Counted from the first letter of the stretch, positions 26,733 through 35,159 are shown. The stretch is DNA of 64,000 bases from Bradyrhizobium sp. CCGUVB1N3 (GCF_024199925.1 NZ_JANADR010000001.1:4963501-5027500), one strand, 5' to 3'. Numbers and translations are program-made. Notes: generated from the letters alone by a model not told the origin.

Positions 26733-26795
26733 ATGGCTAAGAAAGCGAAGAAGGCGAAGAAGGCGAAGAAGGCCAAGAAGGCGAAGAAGAAGTAA
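26733..26795 (+). CDS. 20-residue Lys/Ala repeat miniprotein
   Basis: ATG 26733 opens a 20-codon frame that reads M-(Ala-Lys-Lys)x6-Lys and stops at TAA 26795. A GAGAGG ribosome site sits 6 bases upstream. Two hairpins follow, the second with a T run, as expected for a monocistronic short transcript. The peptide resembles tails of histone H1-like bacterial proteins, so nucleic-acid binding is plausible but unproven. Nearly every lysine codon is AAG and the underlying DNA is a tandem 9-mer, so slippage could change its length. It is too short for most gene finders. Confidence 0.6.
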   Translation: MAKKAKKAKKAKKAKKAKKK

Positions 26796-26811
26796 CGCTA
26801 CTTCTTGTTCT

Positions 26812-26840
26812 GCCCGGGTGGAGCCTCGCTCCGCCCGGGC
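26812..26840 (+). terminator. Long hairpin after the Lys/Ala peptide gene
   Basis: GCCCGGG and CCCGGGC (26812-26818, 26834-26840) plus inner GGAGC/GCTCC form a strong stem, 17 bases after the stop codon. No T run follows directly, so it may protect the mRNA end instead of terminating it. Confidence 0.55.
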
Positions 26841-26863
26841 GTCAGTGGGGCGGTTCTAAAACG

Positions 26864-26885
26864 GCGGGCGCGGGCCCGCTTTTTT
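26864..26885 (+). terminator. Rho-independent terminator
   Basis: GCGGGC and GCCCGC close a 4-base loop and are followed by six T residues. It ends the transcript of the Lys/Ala peptide gene. Confidence 0.8.
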
Positions 26886-26947
26886 ATTGGCCAGGCGTCG
26901 ACTGCTTCACTCCATTCCTCGCCCTTTGCGGGGAAAGGCGAACAAGC

Positions 26948-27559
26948 CTACCGCTCCGCGAACGCCAGCCTCGCGCCGAGCGCGGCAAAACCGGCGGCAA
27001 AGCTGCGGCGCAGCCAGGCCATGACGCGCGGGCGGGAAATGACGCGCTCGCGCAACGAGGCGGCAAACAGGCCGTACACCACGAACACGGCAAAGGTCAT
27101 TGCCATGAAGACACCGCTCAATTCCAGCATCCGCGCCAGCACATGGGCTTCATCAGCGCCAATGAACTGCGGCAGGAAGGCGAGAAAGAAGATCGAGAGC
27201 TTTGGATTGAGGATGTTGATCAAGAACCCCGTGACAATCACCCGCCAGCTCGAACGCTCCGCGATGTTCGCCTCCACCGCCAACGCTCCGGTCTCGCGCA
27301 GCGCCTGCCAGGACATGTAGAGCAGATACGCCACCCCGCACCATTTCAGCGCCGCAAAGGCCAGCGCGCTGGTGTGCAGCACGGCGGCAAGCCCAAGCAT
27401 CGCCGCCGTCATATGCGGCACGATGCCGAGCGTGCAGCCGAAGGCGGCGGCAACGCTCGCCCGCGAACCGCGCGTCAGGGCCGCCGCCAGCGTGTAGAGC
27501 ACGCCGGTGCCTGGTGAAGCGACTACGATCAGGGAGGTAAGCAGGAAGGACAAGGTCAT
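26948..27559 (-). CDS. LysE/RhtB-family amino-acid exporter
   Basis: The 203-residue protein has six hydrophobic segments and the RhtB landmarks VASPGTGVLYTLAAALTRGSR near residue 13 and GFLINILNPKLSIFFLAFLPQF near 110. This family exports amino acids or similar metabolites. It shares the upstream region with nothing obvious and is convergent with the Lys/Ala peptide gene. Substrate cannot be deduced. Confidence 0.9.
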   Translation of the reverse strand: MTLSFLLTSLIVVASPGTGVLYTLAAALTRGSRASVAAAFGCTLGIVPHMTAAMLGLAAVLHTSALAFAALKWCGVAYLLYMSWQALRETGALAVEANIAERSSWRVIVTGFLINILNPKLSIFFLAFLPQFIGADEAHVLARMLELSGVFMAMTFAVFVVYGLFAASLRERVISRPRVMAWLRRSFAAGFAALGARLAFAER

Positions 27560-27611
27560 GACCCGACCTTATCACAGCCCTGATGGCGAGAAAGCACCGC
27601 CCGAACGGCCG

Positions 27612-27986
27612 TCAGGAGAGCTGGGCGAGCTCGGCCTCGCGCAGCACGTCGAGCGGAGCCCAGGGCTTGGCCCAGAACTTGGCGCCATCAGGCAAGGGCT
27701 GCGTCAGCGGACGCCCGGAGGTGACGACGACGTCCAGTCCTGGATTGCGTTCCTTCGCGATGTGGGCAAGCTCGACCCCGTCTGTACGGCCGCCGAGTTG
27801 CACGTCGGTCATCAGGAAACACAGCGTGCCCGCCGCCACGTCGAGAACGTGCCGGGCATCCTCGCCGCTTGCACACTGGATGACATGATAGCCGCTCTCT
27901 TCCAAAAGAAGACTGAGCATCTCGCGCTGCATGGCATCGTCCTCGACAATCAATGCCACTGAACGAAATCGCCGGGCCTGTCCCAT
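27612..27986 (-). CDS. Stand-alone response-regulator receiver domain
   Basis: The 124-residue protein is a CheY-like receiver with the acidic pair in LIVEDD, the phosphoacceptor aspartate in FLMTDVQLGG near residue 60 and the conserved lysine in FWAKPW near 105. It has no output domain, so it must act by protein contact. No kinase gene is adjacent, so its partner is unknown. The sequence type (VEDDAMQREMLSLLLEESGYHV) is common among small Bradyrhizobium receivers. Confidence 0.88.
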   Translation of the reverse strand: MGQARRFRSVALIVEDDAMQREMLSLLLEESGYHVIQCASGEDARHVLDVAAGTLCFLMTDVQLGGRTDGVELAHIAKERNPGLDVVVTSGRPLTQPLPDGAKFWAKPWAPLDVLREAELAQLS

Positions 27987-28112
27987 GGGCTGCTCCTGAA
28001 TTGCTGGCCAAGGGCCTCAAGTATCCTATGTTAAAAAGGGAACCGCGAATTGGTTCGGCTTCGGGCCAAATATTGTAAGTAGTGTTCCCTCCCTTGAACC
28101 CATGGAGCTCGT

Positions 28113-28943
28113 ATGACGACGATCCGCGGCGCCGCCGCCATCACGGGAGCCTCGAGCGGCATCGGCCGCGCGCTGGCGATCGAATTTTGCCAGCGCGGCT
28201 GCGATCTCGCACTCGCCGATCGCGACGAAGCCGGGCTGAAGGCACTGACTGCCGAAATCGGAGGCAGAAGCAAGGTCAGCGTGCATCGCGTCGATGTCGC
28301 AGAGCCGGGCGACATCGCGCGTTTCGCGAGCGAGGCGGTCGCGGCGCATCCCGCGCTCAACATCCTCGTCAACAATGCCGGCGTCGCGCTGCTCGGCTCC
28401 TTCGGGGAAATCGATCAGGCGCAGATGGAGTGGCTGTTTGACATCAATTTCTGGGGCGTGGTGCACGGCACGCGCGCCTTCCTGCCGCATCTGAAGGCGA
28501 GACCGGAGGCACATATCGTCAATCTGTCCTCCAGCTTCGGCATCATCGCTCCGCCCGGACAATCAGCCTATGCGGCCGCGAAGTTCGCGGTGCGCGGCTT
28601 TTCGGAGAGCCTGCGCCATGAGCTTCAGGTCGCGGGAAGCCCGGTGAAGCTGTCGGTGGTGCACCCCGGCGGCATCGCCACCAACATCGTACGCAATTCG
28701 CGCACCGGCGTTGGCGTCACCGACAATGCCCGCCGCGCGCAGTCGATCGAGTGGTTCGAGAATGCCGCGAAGACGACGCCGAAAGCCGCCGCCCTGCGCA
28801 TCATCAAGGGAATCGAACGCAACGAGCCGCGCATCCTGATCGGCAACTACGCCCGCTTCATGGACCTTCTGCAACGCTTCCGCCCAGGGACGTATTGGAA
28901 GCCGCTACAGCGAAGGCTGGAGAAAATGGCGCAGGCGAAGTGA
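28113..28943 (+). CDS. Short-chain dehydrogenase/reductase
   Basis: The 276-residue enzyme has the classical SDR features: the nucleotide motif TGASSGIG near residue 11, NNAG near 88, the catalytic serine in NLSSSFG and the YAAAK active-site pair near 152. D42-type residues after the second strand (LADRDE) suggest NAD preference. The extended C-terminus carries a hydrophobic amphipathic stretch (FMDLLQRFRPGTYWKPLQRRL). Substrate unknown. Confidence 0.9.
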   Translation: MTTIRGAAAITGASSGIGRALAIEFCQRGCDLALADRDEAGLKALTAEIGGRSKVSVHRVDVAEPGDIARFASEAVAAHPALNILVNNAGVALLGSFGEIDQAQMEWLFDINFWGVVHGTRAFLPHLKARPEAHIVNLSSSFGIIAPPGQSAYAAAKFAVRGFSESLRHELQVAGSPVKLSVVHPGGIATNIVRNSRTGVGVTDNARRAQSIEWFENAAKTTPKAAALRIIKGIERNEPRILIGNYARFMDLLQRFRPGTYWKPLQRRLEKMAQAK

Positions 28944-28980
28944 GAGTCAGGGGGCGCTCAGCAGTCCCACGCGTATCGCT

Positions 28981-29037
28981 GTCATTCCCCGCGAAAGCGG
29001 GGAATCCAGTACGCCGCGGCCTATCCATCTTCGTCAC
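28981..29037. repeat. Left half of an interspersed repeat, split by the IS element
   Basis: The segment contains a short hairpin and GAATCCAGTACGCCGCGGCC, which recurs as part of an intact copy at 44660-44740. Its continuation is found at 30416-30466 on the other side of the insertion sequence. Confidence 0.75.
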
Positions 29038-29098
29038 TGGACTGCACCCCTGAAGTGAGACACGATAATTTCAGTGACAGCGGGGTTGTCACGATGCG

Positions 29099-29956
29099 TT
29101 ATCGCGCTTTGTTTTGGGCGAACGCGGTTTCGAATTCAAGAGGCGACTGATATCCGAGCGCCGAATGGAGGCGCTCTTTGTTGTAGACCTCTGCGATAAA
29201 GCTGTTGATGTGGCGGCGCGCGTCGCCCAGGTCAGTAAAGGCCCGGCCGTTGACCTGCTCGGCCTTGAGCGTCTTCATGAAGCTTTCGGCCTTGGCGTTG
29301 TCGAAGGGATTGCCCGGCCTGCTCATGCTGATGGTGATGTCGCGATCGGCCAGTCGCTGGCGATAGGCGATGGACGCATATTGCACTCCGCGGTCGGAGT
29401 GATGGATCAGGCTGCCGGGTGCCGGCTTCCTGGTGGCGATGGCTTTCTCCAGTGCAGCGATGGCGAGTGAGGCATCGAGCGTGTCTTCAAAAGCCCATCC
29501 GACAGCCTTGCGCGAGAAGGCATCCAGAATGACGGCGAGATAGGCGAAGGTCTTGGCGAGATGGACATAGGTGATGTCGGCGACCCAGATCTGATCGGGT
29601 GCGGATGGCACCAGGCCGCGGACCAGATTGGGGACGACGAGAACGCCCGATGGCCGTTCCGCAGGCGGCTTCAGGAACGGCGTCTTGCGCTGCGCGAGCA
29701 GATTATCCTGGCGCATAAGCCGCTGAACTTTCTTGGCATTCACCGCCATACCTTGGCGCCGGAGGGCAGCTGTCACCCGCCGATAGCCGTAGAAGACGTG
29801 CTTGAGGCAGATGCGCTGGATCACATCGCGCAGCTCGCAATCTGCTGTCTCGCTGCTGCGTTTGGCGAGATGGCGGTAATACGTCGCGCGCGGCAGGCCC
29901 GCGAGGCGGCATAGTCGCTGCACGTCGGCGTTTGCGTCTGTTACCTGCGAAGTCAT
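29099..29956 (-). CDS. IS3-family transposase OrfB, DDE integrase domain
   Basis: The frame contains a short HTH_21-type region (VQRLCRLAGLPRATYYRHLAKRS) and the rve integrase core. The catalytic set is D in WVADITYV, D in HHSDRGVQYAS and E in KAESFMKTLK. ATG 29956 overlaps the orfA stop in an ATGA arrangement, so OrfB may arise by coupling, or by frameshifting to give an OrfAB fusion as usual in IS3. The open frame continues upstream past the ATG to 30211, which is consistent with a -1 fusion product. Confidence 0.92.
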   Translation of the reverse strand: MTSQVTDANADVQRLCRLAGLPRATYYRHLAKRSSETADCELRDVIQRICLKHVFYGYRRVTAALRRQGMAVNAKKVQRLMRQDNLLAQRKTPFLKPPAERPSGVLVVPNLVRGLVPSAPDQIWVADITYVHLAKTFAYLAVILDAFSRKAVGWAFEDTLDASLAIAALEKAIATRKPAPGSLIHHSDRGVQYASIAYRQRLADRDITISMSRPGNPFDNAKAESFMKTLKAEQVNGRAFTDLGDARRHINSFIAEVYNKERLHSALGYQSPLEFETAFAQNKAR

Positions 29957-30354
29957 CGCTTGGATGACTTCGACGATGCGGATGCGGGTTTGCCTTGCGC
30001 TGCCGGCCGCTCCAAGGCGCGCAAGGCTTGTCGAAAAAAATCGAGATCCATCTGCTGGCGCCCCACCAGCCCTTCGAGCTCGGCGATGCGCGCTTTGGCG
30101 AGCGCGAGGGCGGAGCGCTTGTCGTTGTACGTCGCTAGCGGCTTCAGCTTGCGGGGGCCAGGCTTGGGTCCGCGCTTGCGGTTCAACCCGTCTGGCCCAT
30201 CGGCCTTCCACGCCTTGATCCAGTCGTGGAGAATCTTGCGAGAAATCCCGAGTTCACGGGCTACCGGCAGAACGCCGTCGCCTCTCTCAACCCGCTTGAT
30301 CGCCTTTATTTTGTAGGCCGTCGGAAACTGACGGTTCTTTCCTTGTACTGCCAC
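29953..30354 (-). CDS. IS3-family transposase OrfA, helix-turn-helix protein
   Basis: The 133-residue protein has a DNA-binding helix-turn-helix (YKIKAIKRVERGDGVLPVARELGISRKILHDWIKAW) followed by a leucine-zipper-like coil (LALAKARIAELEGLVGRQQMDLDFF). It recognises the terminal repeats and partners with OrfB. Its last codons overlap orfB. Confidence 0.92.
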   Translation of the reverse strand: MAVQGKNRQFPTAYKIKAIKRVERGDGVLPVARELGISRKILHDWIKAWKADGPDGLNRKRGPKPGPRKLKPLATYNDKRSALALAKARIAELEGLVGRQQMDLDFFRQALRALERPAAQGKPASASSKSSKR

Positions 30355-30415
30355 AGGTCATCCTTGAAATGCCTGTCACTGAAATTATCGTGTCTCGCTT
30401 CAGGGGTGCAGTCCA

Positions 30416-30466
30416 GTCACTGTCACTGGAATACTGGATCACCTGCTTTCGCGGGTGATGACGGTT
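30416..30466. repeat. Right half of the interspersed repeat split by the IS
   Basis: The sequence TGTCACTGGAATACTGGATC and the hairpin GCTTTCGCGGGTGATGAC match the second half of the intact copy at 44660-44740. Joining it to 28981-29037 restores a single repeat. Confidence 0.75.
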
Positions 30467-30644
30467 GAGAGTGTGGAAGGCGCTTGCCACAAGTTCGTCA
30501 TTGCGAGCGCAGTTCGTAGCGTGGGCAAAGCGACTTGTCCGCCGTAGCTCGAAGAGCGAGGGCGGAAGCGTGCCCACCGTGTGTTTGTCCGCAAAACAAG
30601 GTGGGCACGGCGCGTTGCGCCTTTGCCCACCCTCGCATTTCTCT

Positions 30645-31451
30645 TCACTGCCCCATCAGCCGATCGGCAAAATACCCGATGGTCTTGCGGTAGATCAGCG
30701 CCCTGTTCCACTCCCGCATGGCTTCGAAATTGGCGGTGCCTTCGCCGTAGGGCTGGCCCATCTTGAAGCCGTTGGTGTGCAGGAGGTTCGCGGTCGAGGC
30801 GAGCACGTCGGCGACGCTGTGGCGGAGGTCGACGCGACCGTCGCCGTCGAAATCGACGCCGTACTTGATGTAGGACGACGGCAGGAACTGCGTCTGCCCG
30901 ATCTCGCCGGCATAAGCGCCGATCAGGTCGCGCAGCGGCAGGTCGCCGCGCTGCACGATCTTGAGCGCGGCGAGCAGCTCGCCCTGGAACAGCTCGGTGC
31001 GGCGGCAATCATGCGCAAGCGTTGCGAGCGTCCGGATCACCGGCAGCTTGCCCATGTCGCCCTTGCCGAAATCGCTCTCCAGCCCCCAGATCGCGACCAG
31101 TATCTGCCGGGGCACGCCGAACTGCTGCTCGATGCGCGAGAGCAGCGCGGCGTGGCGCTGGAGCAGCGCGCGGCCGCCATTGATGCGGCCGGGACCGACG
31201 CGGGTCGAAACATACTGTTCAAAACTCTTGTTGAAGGTGTAGCGCTGGCGCCGGTCGAAGGCGAGCACCGCGCCGTCCTCCGTCAGCCCGCCCAGCGCGG
31301 CACTGGTCACGCCAGAGGAGATGCCCGCGGCCTGCGCTTCGGACGCCATGCCGGCGACGAACGCATTGAAATCGCCGCCGCAGCGGGTGGCCTCAGCCGA
31401 GCCGCTGGCCAGAAGAACGATGGAAGCGATGGCCAGACCGAACCTCAGCAT
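30645..31451 (-). CDS. Lytic murein transglycosylase, MltB type
   Basis: The 268-residue protein has a signal peptide (RFGLAIASIVLLASGSAEA) and an SLT_2/MltB catalytic domain. The catalytic glutamate lies in VAIWGLESDFGKGDMG near residue 125, and further family motifs are YAGEIGQTQFLPSSYIKYGVDFDGDGRVDL near 190. The domain cleaves glycan strands with 1,6-anhydro product formation. A C-terminal peptidoglycan-binding domain, present in longer members, is absent, so it is the short secreted type. Confidence 0.9.
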   Translation of the reverse strand: MLRFGLAIASIVLLASGSAEATRCGGDFNAFVAGMASEAQAAGISSGVTSAALGGLTEDGAVLAFDRRQRYTFNKSFEQYVSTRVGPGRINGGRALLQRHAALLSRIEQQFGVPRQILVAIWGLESDFGKGDMGKLPVIRTLATLAHDCRRTELFQGELLAALKIVQRGDLPLRDLIGAYAGEIGQTQFLPSSYIKYGVDFDGDGRVDLRHSVADVLASTANLLHTNGFKMGQPYGEGTANFEAMREWNRALIYRKTIGYFADRLMGQ

Positions 31452-31519
31452 GTCGAATCCCTAAATCTCTTGCGCAAAAACGGCGGCGATCATGCCCGGG
31501 AAAGCCAGGCACGTCAAAG

Positions 31520-32188
31520 CTAGCGGCGCCTCATGTCGAACAACGTCTTCAATCCTATCAGGATGAGGATGGGTGCCTGGCTGCCATAGCTGCGCGCCAG
31601 CATCGCGCCAAAGATGATGCCGGCCTGCATCATCACGATGCGGCCAAGCGTGGTGCCGACGACCGGACCAACGCCGTCGGCCGGCGATGGCGCCGCCCCG
31701 GCGCGCATGGGCCGCTTTGGCGAGAGTCGCGCCTGGATCGCCTCGACGACATCGGGCCGCGCCGGCGAGCGGCAAAAGTCGACGAGACCGGCCAACGCCA
31801 TCAGCACGAGCGGCACCCAGGCGCCGGACTTGACGACGAACTCGCGAACGAAGCTCGCCGCACCGGTGATGCGATGCGACCAGTCGCCGGAGAACACCAC
31901 CCACAGGATCAGGAAGTGCCCGGCCATGAACGCGAACAAGAGCCCGCCGAACAGTTTGACCATGTCCGCATTGGTCGCAGCCCGCGTGCGGCCGTTGACG
32001 GTGATCTCACCGAGAAGATGCTCCGGTAGCCGCGCCAATGTCAGCACCATCCAGAAGCCCGCGACCGCCGTCTCCATCCAGTACAGCATCAGCAGCTGAA
32101 AGGGATCGACGTGGCGATAGAGCAAGCCGTAGAGCGGCAACCCGTTGGCGGCCGCCGTCAGCAGGTTCTGCGCGATGAGGACGGGCAT
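31520..32188 (-). CDS. Conserved multi-pass membrane protein, DUF6498-like
   Basis: From ATG 32188 the 222-residue product has five or six hydrophobic segments (LLMLYWMETAVAGFWMVLTLA, FGGLLFAFMAGHFLILWVVF, PLVLMALAGLVDF and others). The longer frame to 32368 adds a non-membrane arginine-rich head that looks untranslated. Early YWMETA and ...FFMAGHF-like positions recall DUF6498. Function unknown. Confidence 0.65.
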   Translation of the reverse strand: MPVLIAQNLLTAAANGLPLYGLLYRHVDPFQLLMLYWMETAVAGFWMVLTLARLPEHLLGEITVNGRTRAATNADMVKLFGGLLFAFMAGHFLILWVVFSGDWSHRITGAASFVREFVVKSGAWVPLVLMALAGLVDFCRSPARPDVVEAIQARLSPKRPMRAGAAPSPADGVGPVVGTTLGRIVMMQAGIIFGAMLARSYGSQAPILILIGLKTLFDMRRR

Positions 32189-32457
32189 GGCGGGGAGCGG
32201 TGCGAGCGTTCGTGGTCGGGGGCAGCGGGCCTTGATCGTTCGGGTCAGCCCATCAGTCGTCCCATGAGTCGTCGCGGCGCCGGGAATGGTTCGATCGCGG
32301 CGAAAAACTGTCAAAGTATCTTTCCGCGAAGCACGTGTGCGGCAATGGATCGAGCAGCAGGTGAGCATCCCGATTCGGCGCTCGGACAGAACCGGCGAGG
32401 CGACAGGCGAGACTAATGTTCTGCGCCCCGTTTTCTCCCAACCGACAGAGAGTGCCG

Positions 32458-33402
32458 ATGCCCGCGCTGCGCCACATCCTCGGACCGCTTGCCCTTGCCG
32501 CCCTGCTCTCGTTCCACGCCGTCACCGCCGCTTCCGCACAAACCCGCGATGTCGCGGGTGCCCGGGACTATCCCGGCGTCGGCCGGTTCGCGGGCAGCGT
32601 GATCACGGGCTATGTGACAAAGGATTTCGACGCGACGCGGATGCAGGCAGCGGCATTCAGGGACGGCCAGCCCACCGACGCGCGGCGGCTGGAAGGCCGC
32701 GTCGTCCGCATCGCCTACCGCACCAATCCCGGCCCCTCGATCCTGGAAGTGTCCCGAAATTTCGAGACACAACTTGCAAAGGCCGGCTTCGAGACCCTGC
32801 TGGCCTGCGATACGGATGCCTGCGGCGCCATTCCCTTTACGGAAAGCATCGACACGTTGCCGGTCCCGCAGATGTGGGTCGACGGCTTCAACTACCGCTA
32901 TTTTGCGGGACGCAAGACCGACGGTGGCCGCCAGACCTATGCCAGCGTCATCGTCAGCCAGAACAACCAGGAGATCTATGCACAGCTCATCGTTGCCGAG
33001 TTAGGGGCGATCGAAAACAAGATGGTGGATGCCGCCGCAATGGCAAAGGGCATCGGTGAGACCGGACACATCGCGCTCTATGGCATCTATTTCGATACTG
33101 ACAAGGCCGTGCTCAAGCCGGAAAGCCGCCCGACGCTGGAGCAGATTGCAAAGCTGCTGACAAGCCAGCCGCAGCTCAACGTGTTCATTGTCGGCCACAC
33201 CGACAGCCAGGGCGCCTACGACTATAATCTCGATTTGTCACGCCGCCGCGCCGAAGCGGTCGCGGCCGAGCTCGTGAAGAGTTTTCGCATCGCGCAGACG
33301 AGGCTGCGTACGGCAGGCGTCGGACTGCTCGCGCCGGTCGGCTCCAACGCGACGGACGCCGGCCGCGCCCTCAATCGCCGCGTGGAGCTGGTGGCGCCAT
33401 GA
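32458..33402 (+). CDS. OmpA-family cell-envelope protein
   Basis: The 314-residue protein has a signal peptide (LRHILGPLALAALLSFHAVTAASA). A middle domain with two cysteines (LLACDTDACG) resembles DUF4892-type envelope proteins, and the C-terminal OmpA peptidoglycan-binding domain contains FIVGHTDSQGAYDYNLDLSRRRAEAV near residue 245. ATG 32458 is preferred over an in-frame ATG 42 bases earlier because of the signal peptide and an AGAGAG site. It probably links the outer membrane and the cell wall. Confidence 0.88.
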   Translation: MPALRHILGPLALAALLSFHAVTAASAQTRDVAGARDYPGVGRFAGSVITGYVTKDFDATRMQAAAFRDGQPTDARRLEGRVVRIAYRTNPGPSILEVSRNFETQLAKAGFETLLACDTDACGAIPFTESIDTLPVPQMWVDGFNYRYFAGRKTDGGRQTYASVIVSQNNQEIYAQLIVAELGAIENKMVDAAAMAKGIGETGHIALYGIYFDTDKAVLKPESRPTLEQIAKLLTSQPQLNVFIVGHTDSQGAYDYNLDLSRRRAEAVAAELVKSFRIAQTRLRTAGVGLLAPVGSNATDAGRALNRRVELVAP

Positions 33403-33420
33403 TGACGGACCAACTTTCTC

Positions 33421-33530
33421 GTCATCCCTCATTGCGCAATTGCGCAATGAGGGCGGCCCGGAATCCATTGAACCACGGAGCCGGCGGCGAGATGGATTCC
33501 GGGCTCGCGCTACGCGCGCCCCGGAATGAC
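33421..33530. repeat. Interspersed GTCAT...AATGAC palindromic unit with a perfect 28-base palindrome
   Basis: The unit starts GTCATCCC and ends CCCCGGAATGAC. Positions 33426-33453 form a perfect palindrome centred on GCGCAATTGCGC. Related GTCATTCCGG units occur at 46843, 48330 and 54727. Confidence 0.75.
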
Positions 33531-33615
33531 GAGCGCGAAACTCCGCCCCTAACGGCTTGATGCTTCGCGCGCTGGTGCTAACCTCGATCCACCGGTGCAG
33601 ACAAAGCTGTACGTC

Positions 33616-33957
33616 ATGCCCAACGACCAACAACCTCCTCGCCCGACGCGCCTCGCACTCCTGCGCGTGCCCCTGTTCCGGCTGCTCGCGATCAACCTTG
33701 CGATCGGCGCCTGTGCCGCGACGCTGCTTGTCGGCGGGCTGCTGCTCATCAATCCCGCCCACTTGCGTGATCTCATCTTCGCCGACAGTTCGCCGGTCGT
33801 CGCAATTTTCCTCCTGCTCGGCTCCTTCCTCGTCACCTTCGGCTCGGCCGCGATGGGCAGCGCGATCATGGCGCAGGGCCGCAAGGAGGATGATGGTGGA
33901 GGCGGCGGTGGAAAGCTGCAGCTGACCCCGCAAAAGCTGATCGACGAACCGCGTTAG
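33616..33957 (+). CDS. Conserved hypothetical membrane protein
   Basis: From ATG 33616 the 113-residue product has two membrane segments (LLAINLAIGACAATLLVGGLLLI and VVAIFLLLGSFLVTFGSAAMG) and a glycine-rich hinge (DDGGGGGGK) before a short tail. A GTG at 33595 in the same frame is an alternative start. Family of small two-helix proteins found in Bradyrhizobium; function unknown. Confidence 0.65.
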   Translation: MPNDQQPPRPTRLALLRVPLFRLLAINLAIGACAATLLVGGLLLINPAHLRDLIFADSSPVVAIFLLLGSFLVTFGSAAMGSAIMAQGRKEDDGGGGGGKLQLTPQKLIDEPR

Positions 33958-34440
33958 CGCGCACGCATCGAATGGCCATTGACGCGCGATGGAACCGATG
34001 CAACCGGCTGCTGCCGCGGACAAACGCGGCGAGTTCCAATCGCGGCGTCGTGATCGAGATAGTTCGACAGGCCAAGCAAATCGTTCGAATCTCAAACGCA
34101 AAACGCGACGGCGATTAACATATGTGTGTTGCGCAAGCGACATCGCCCTGTCACAATTTTTTCTTGCCAGCACGCTGATCCAGCGATACACTTCTATCTT
34201 AAGTTGTCGTCCTTGCCAGCCCCGGGCGACGCTGAAGTCCAAAAATAAACGGCGGGCTTTTCGGCCCGCCGTTTATTTGAGGCTGAGGGCCGCACCAGAC
34301 CTGACGCGGCATTTGACGCTTCCATCTCGCAAACAATTGTCGTCGATCGATTGCGCTGATCGACTCCGCGGCCACGAGCTCCGCACCGGCAGCCAGCAAA
34401 GCCATTTGACTATGGCGCCCTGATCGATCACAAGCCGGCC
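33958..34440. other. Intergenic region containing a strong hairpin but no gene
   Basis: No supported reading frame is present. The interval has an AT-richer section near 34090-34200 and a strong terminator at 34243-34278, which is far from the upstream gene end. A small untranslated RNA between about 34090 and the terminator is possible but not shown by any known motif. Confidence 0.45.
34243..34278. terminator. Strong bidirectional terminator hairpin
   Basis: AAATAAACGGCGGGC (34243-34257) and its exact complement (34264-34278) make a 15-bp stem with a 6-base loop; A/T tracts lie at both ends. Confidence 0.85.
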
Positions 34441-34677
34441 ATGGCCAAAAAACCCGGAACCAATCCCAAAGGCGAATTCGCCTTTTTCAACGTCGTCTAT
34501 GAAGACGATTCCCAACGCTCCAACCGCCGCGTGCCTGCCGAACTGCTCGGCGGCCTCGACGGCGACGACCCCGCCCGCAGCTTCATCATGGAGCAGGACC
34601 GCGAGATCGCCGAAAAGTCCGGCCGCCCGGCGCTCGAGATCAAGCGGATCGAGCGGGTCGGCGCGAAGAAGAAATAG
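34441..34677 (+). CDS. Conserved small hypothetical protein
   Basis: The 78-residue protein starts MAKKPGTNPKGEFAFFNVVYEDDSQ, contains an acidic VPAELLGGLDGDDPARSF segment and ends in a basic AKKK tail. It looks soluble and ordered. The pattern recurs in rhizobial genomes as a short unnamed family. It converges on the DCC protein gene with an 18-base gap. Confidence 0.75.
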   Translation: MAKKPGTNPKGEFAFFNVVYEDDSQRSNRRVPAELLGGLDGDDPARSFIMEQDREIAEKSGRPALEIKRIERVGAKKK

Positions 34678-34695
34678 GCCGACACAGGCAGGCGC

Positions 34696-35076
34696 TCACC
34701 AGCGCCCGCTCCGCTTGTTCCAGGCAAACAGCAGATCGGCAAAACGGTCATAGAAGAACCGCGTGAACGGCAGCGCCACGCGATTGCCCAGCAGGGCCGC
34801 AAGCCACCCCTCCCCCGGCGTCGTCAGCCACAGCGCAATCGCGACATCCGCGCCGACGACGAGGCGGCCGGCCTCATCGGTCGCATGCAGGCGTCGCCTG
34901 ACGTCGTCGAGCGATGCGCCAAAGTGCGCCAGCGCGTCGGGCTGCTCGTTGATATCCTTGAACTCGATCGTGCCTGTACGCACCAGCGCCAGCAGCTTGT
35001 TACGCTGCCAGTCGATGCCGGCGTCGCAGACGGGGCAGCGGGTGTTGTACCAGACGGTGAGGTGAGGACTCGGCAT
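34696..35076 (-). CDS. DCC-family thiol-disulfide oxidoreductase (DUF393)
   Basis: The 126-residue protein has the DUF393 landmark YNTRCPVCDAGI at residues 10-21, with a CxxC pair like thioredoxin, then IEFKDINEQPDALAHFG, and a C-terminal helix FTRFFYDRFADLLFAWNKR. Members are predicted disulfide oxidoreductases of unclear partner. It lies downstream of rpoD, separated by a terminator. Confidence 0.85.
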   Translation of the reverse strand: MPSPHLTVWYNTRCPVCDAGIDWQRNKLLALVRTGTIEFKDINEQPDALAHFGASLDDVRRRLHATDEAGRLVVGADVAIALWLTTPGEGWLAALLGNRVALPFTRFFYDRFADLLFAWNKRSGRW

Positions 35077-35110
35077 GAGCGGTTAAGCTCGCAGTAGTGG
35101 CTAAATAAGA

Positions 35111-35134
35111 AACGGCAGGCTCACGCCTGCCGTT
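35111..35134 (-). terminator. Rho-independent terminator of rpoD
   Basis: AACGGCAGGC and GCCTGCCGTT pair perfectly around TCAC. Read leftward from rpoD, the stem is followed by a T-rich tail. Confidence 0.85.
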
Positions 35135-35159
35135 CCGAATACCAAGAGTGGCCTTCCGA

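Larger units (their letters stand above)
29038..30415 (-). mobile_element. Complete IS3-family insertion sequence, 1378 bases
   Basis: The ends are 43-base inverted repeats (29038-29080 and 30373-30415) beginning TGGACTGCACCCCTGAAG and differing at one base (T versus C, the 19th). A 5-base direct repeat, GTCAC, flanks the element (29033-29037 and 30416-30420) as the target duplication. Two overlapping leftward reading frames encode the orfA and orfB products. Intact genes and ends imply recent arrival and probable activity. Confidence 0.93.

Noticed and set aside
26733..26795. The Lys/Ala peptide as a chance simple-sequence repeat
   Set aside because: Considered, but the start, ribosome site and terminators support a gene; kept as a feature with moderate confidence.
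29038..30415. Programmed CRISPR- or toxin-type locus
   Set aside because: The reading frames are plainly IS3 transposase genes with terminal repeats.
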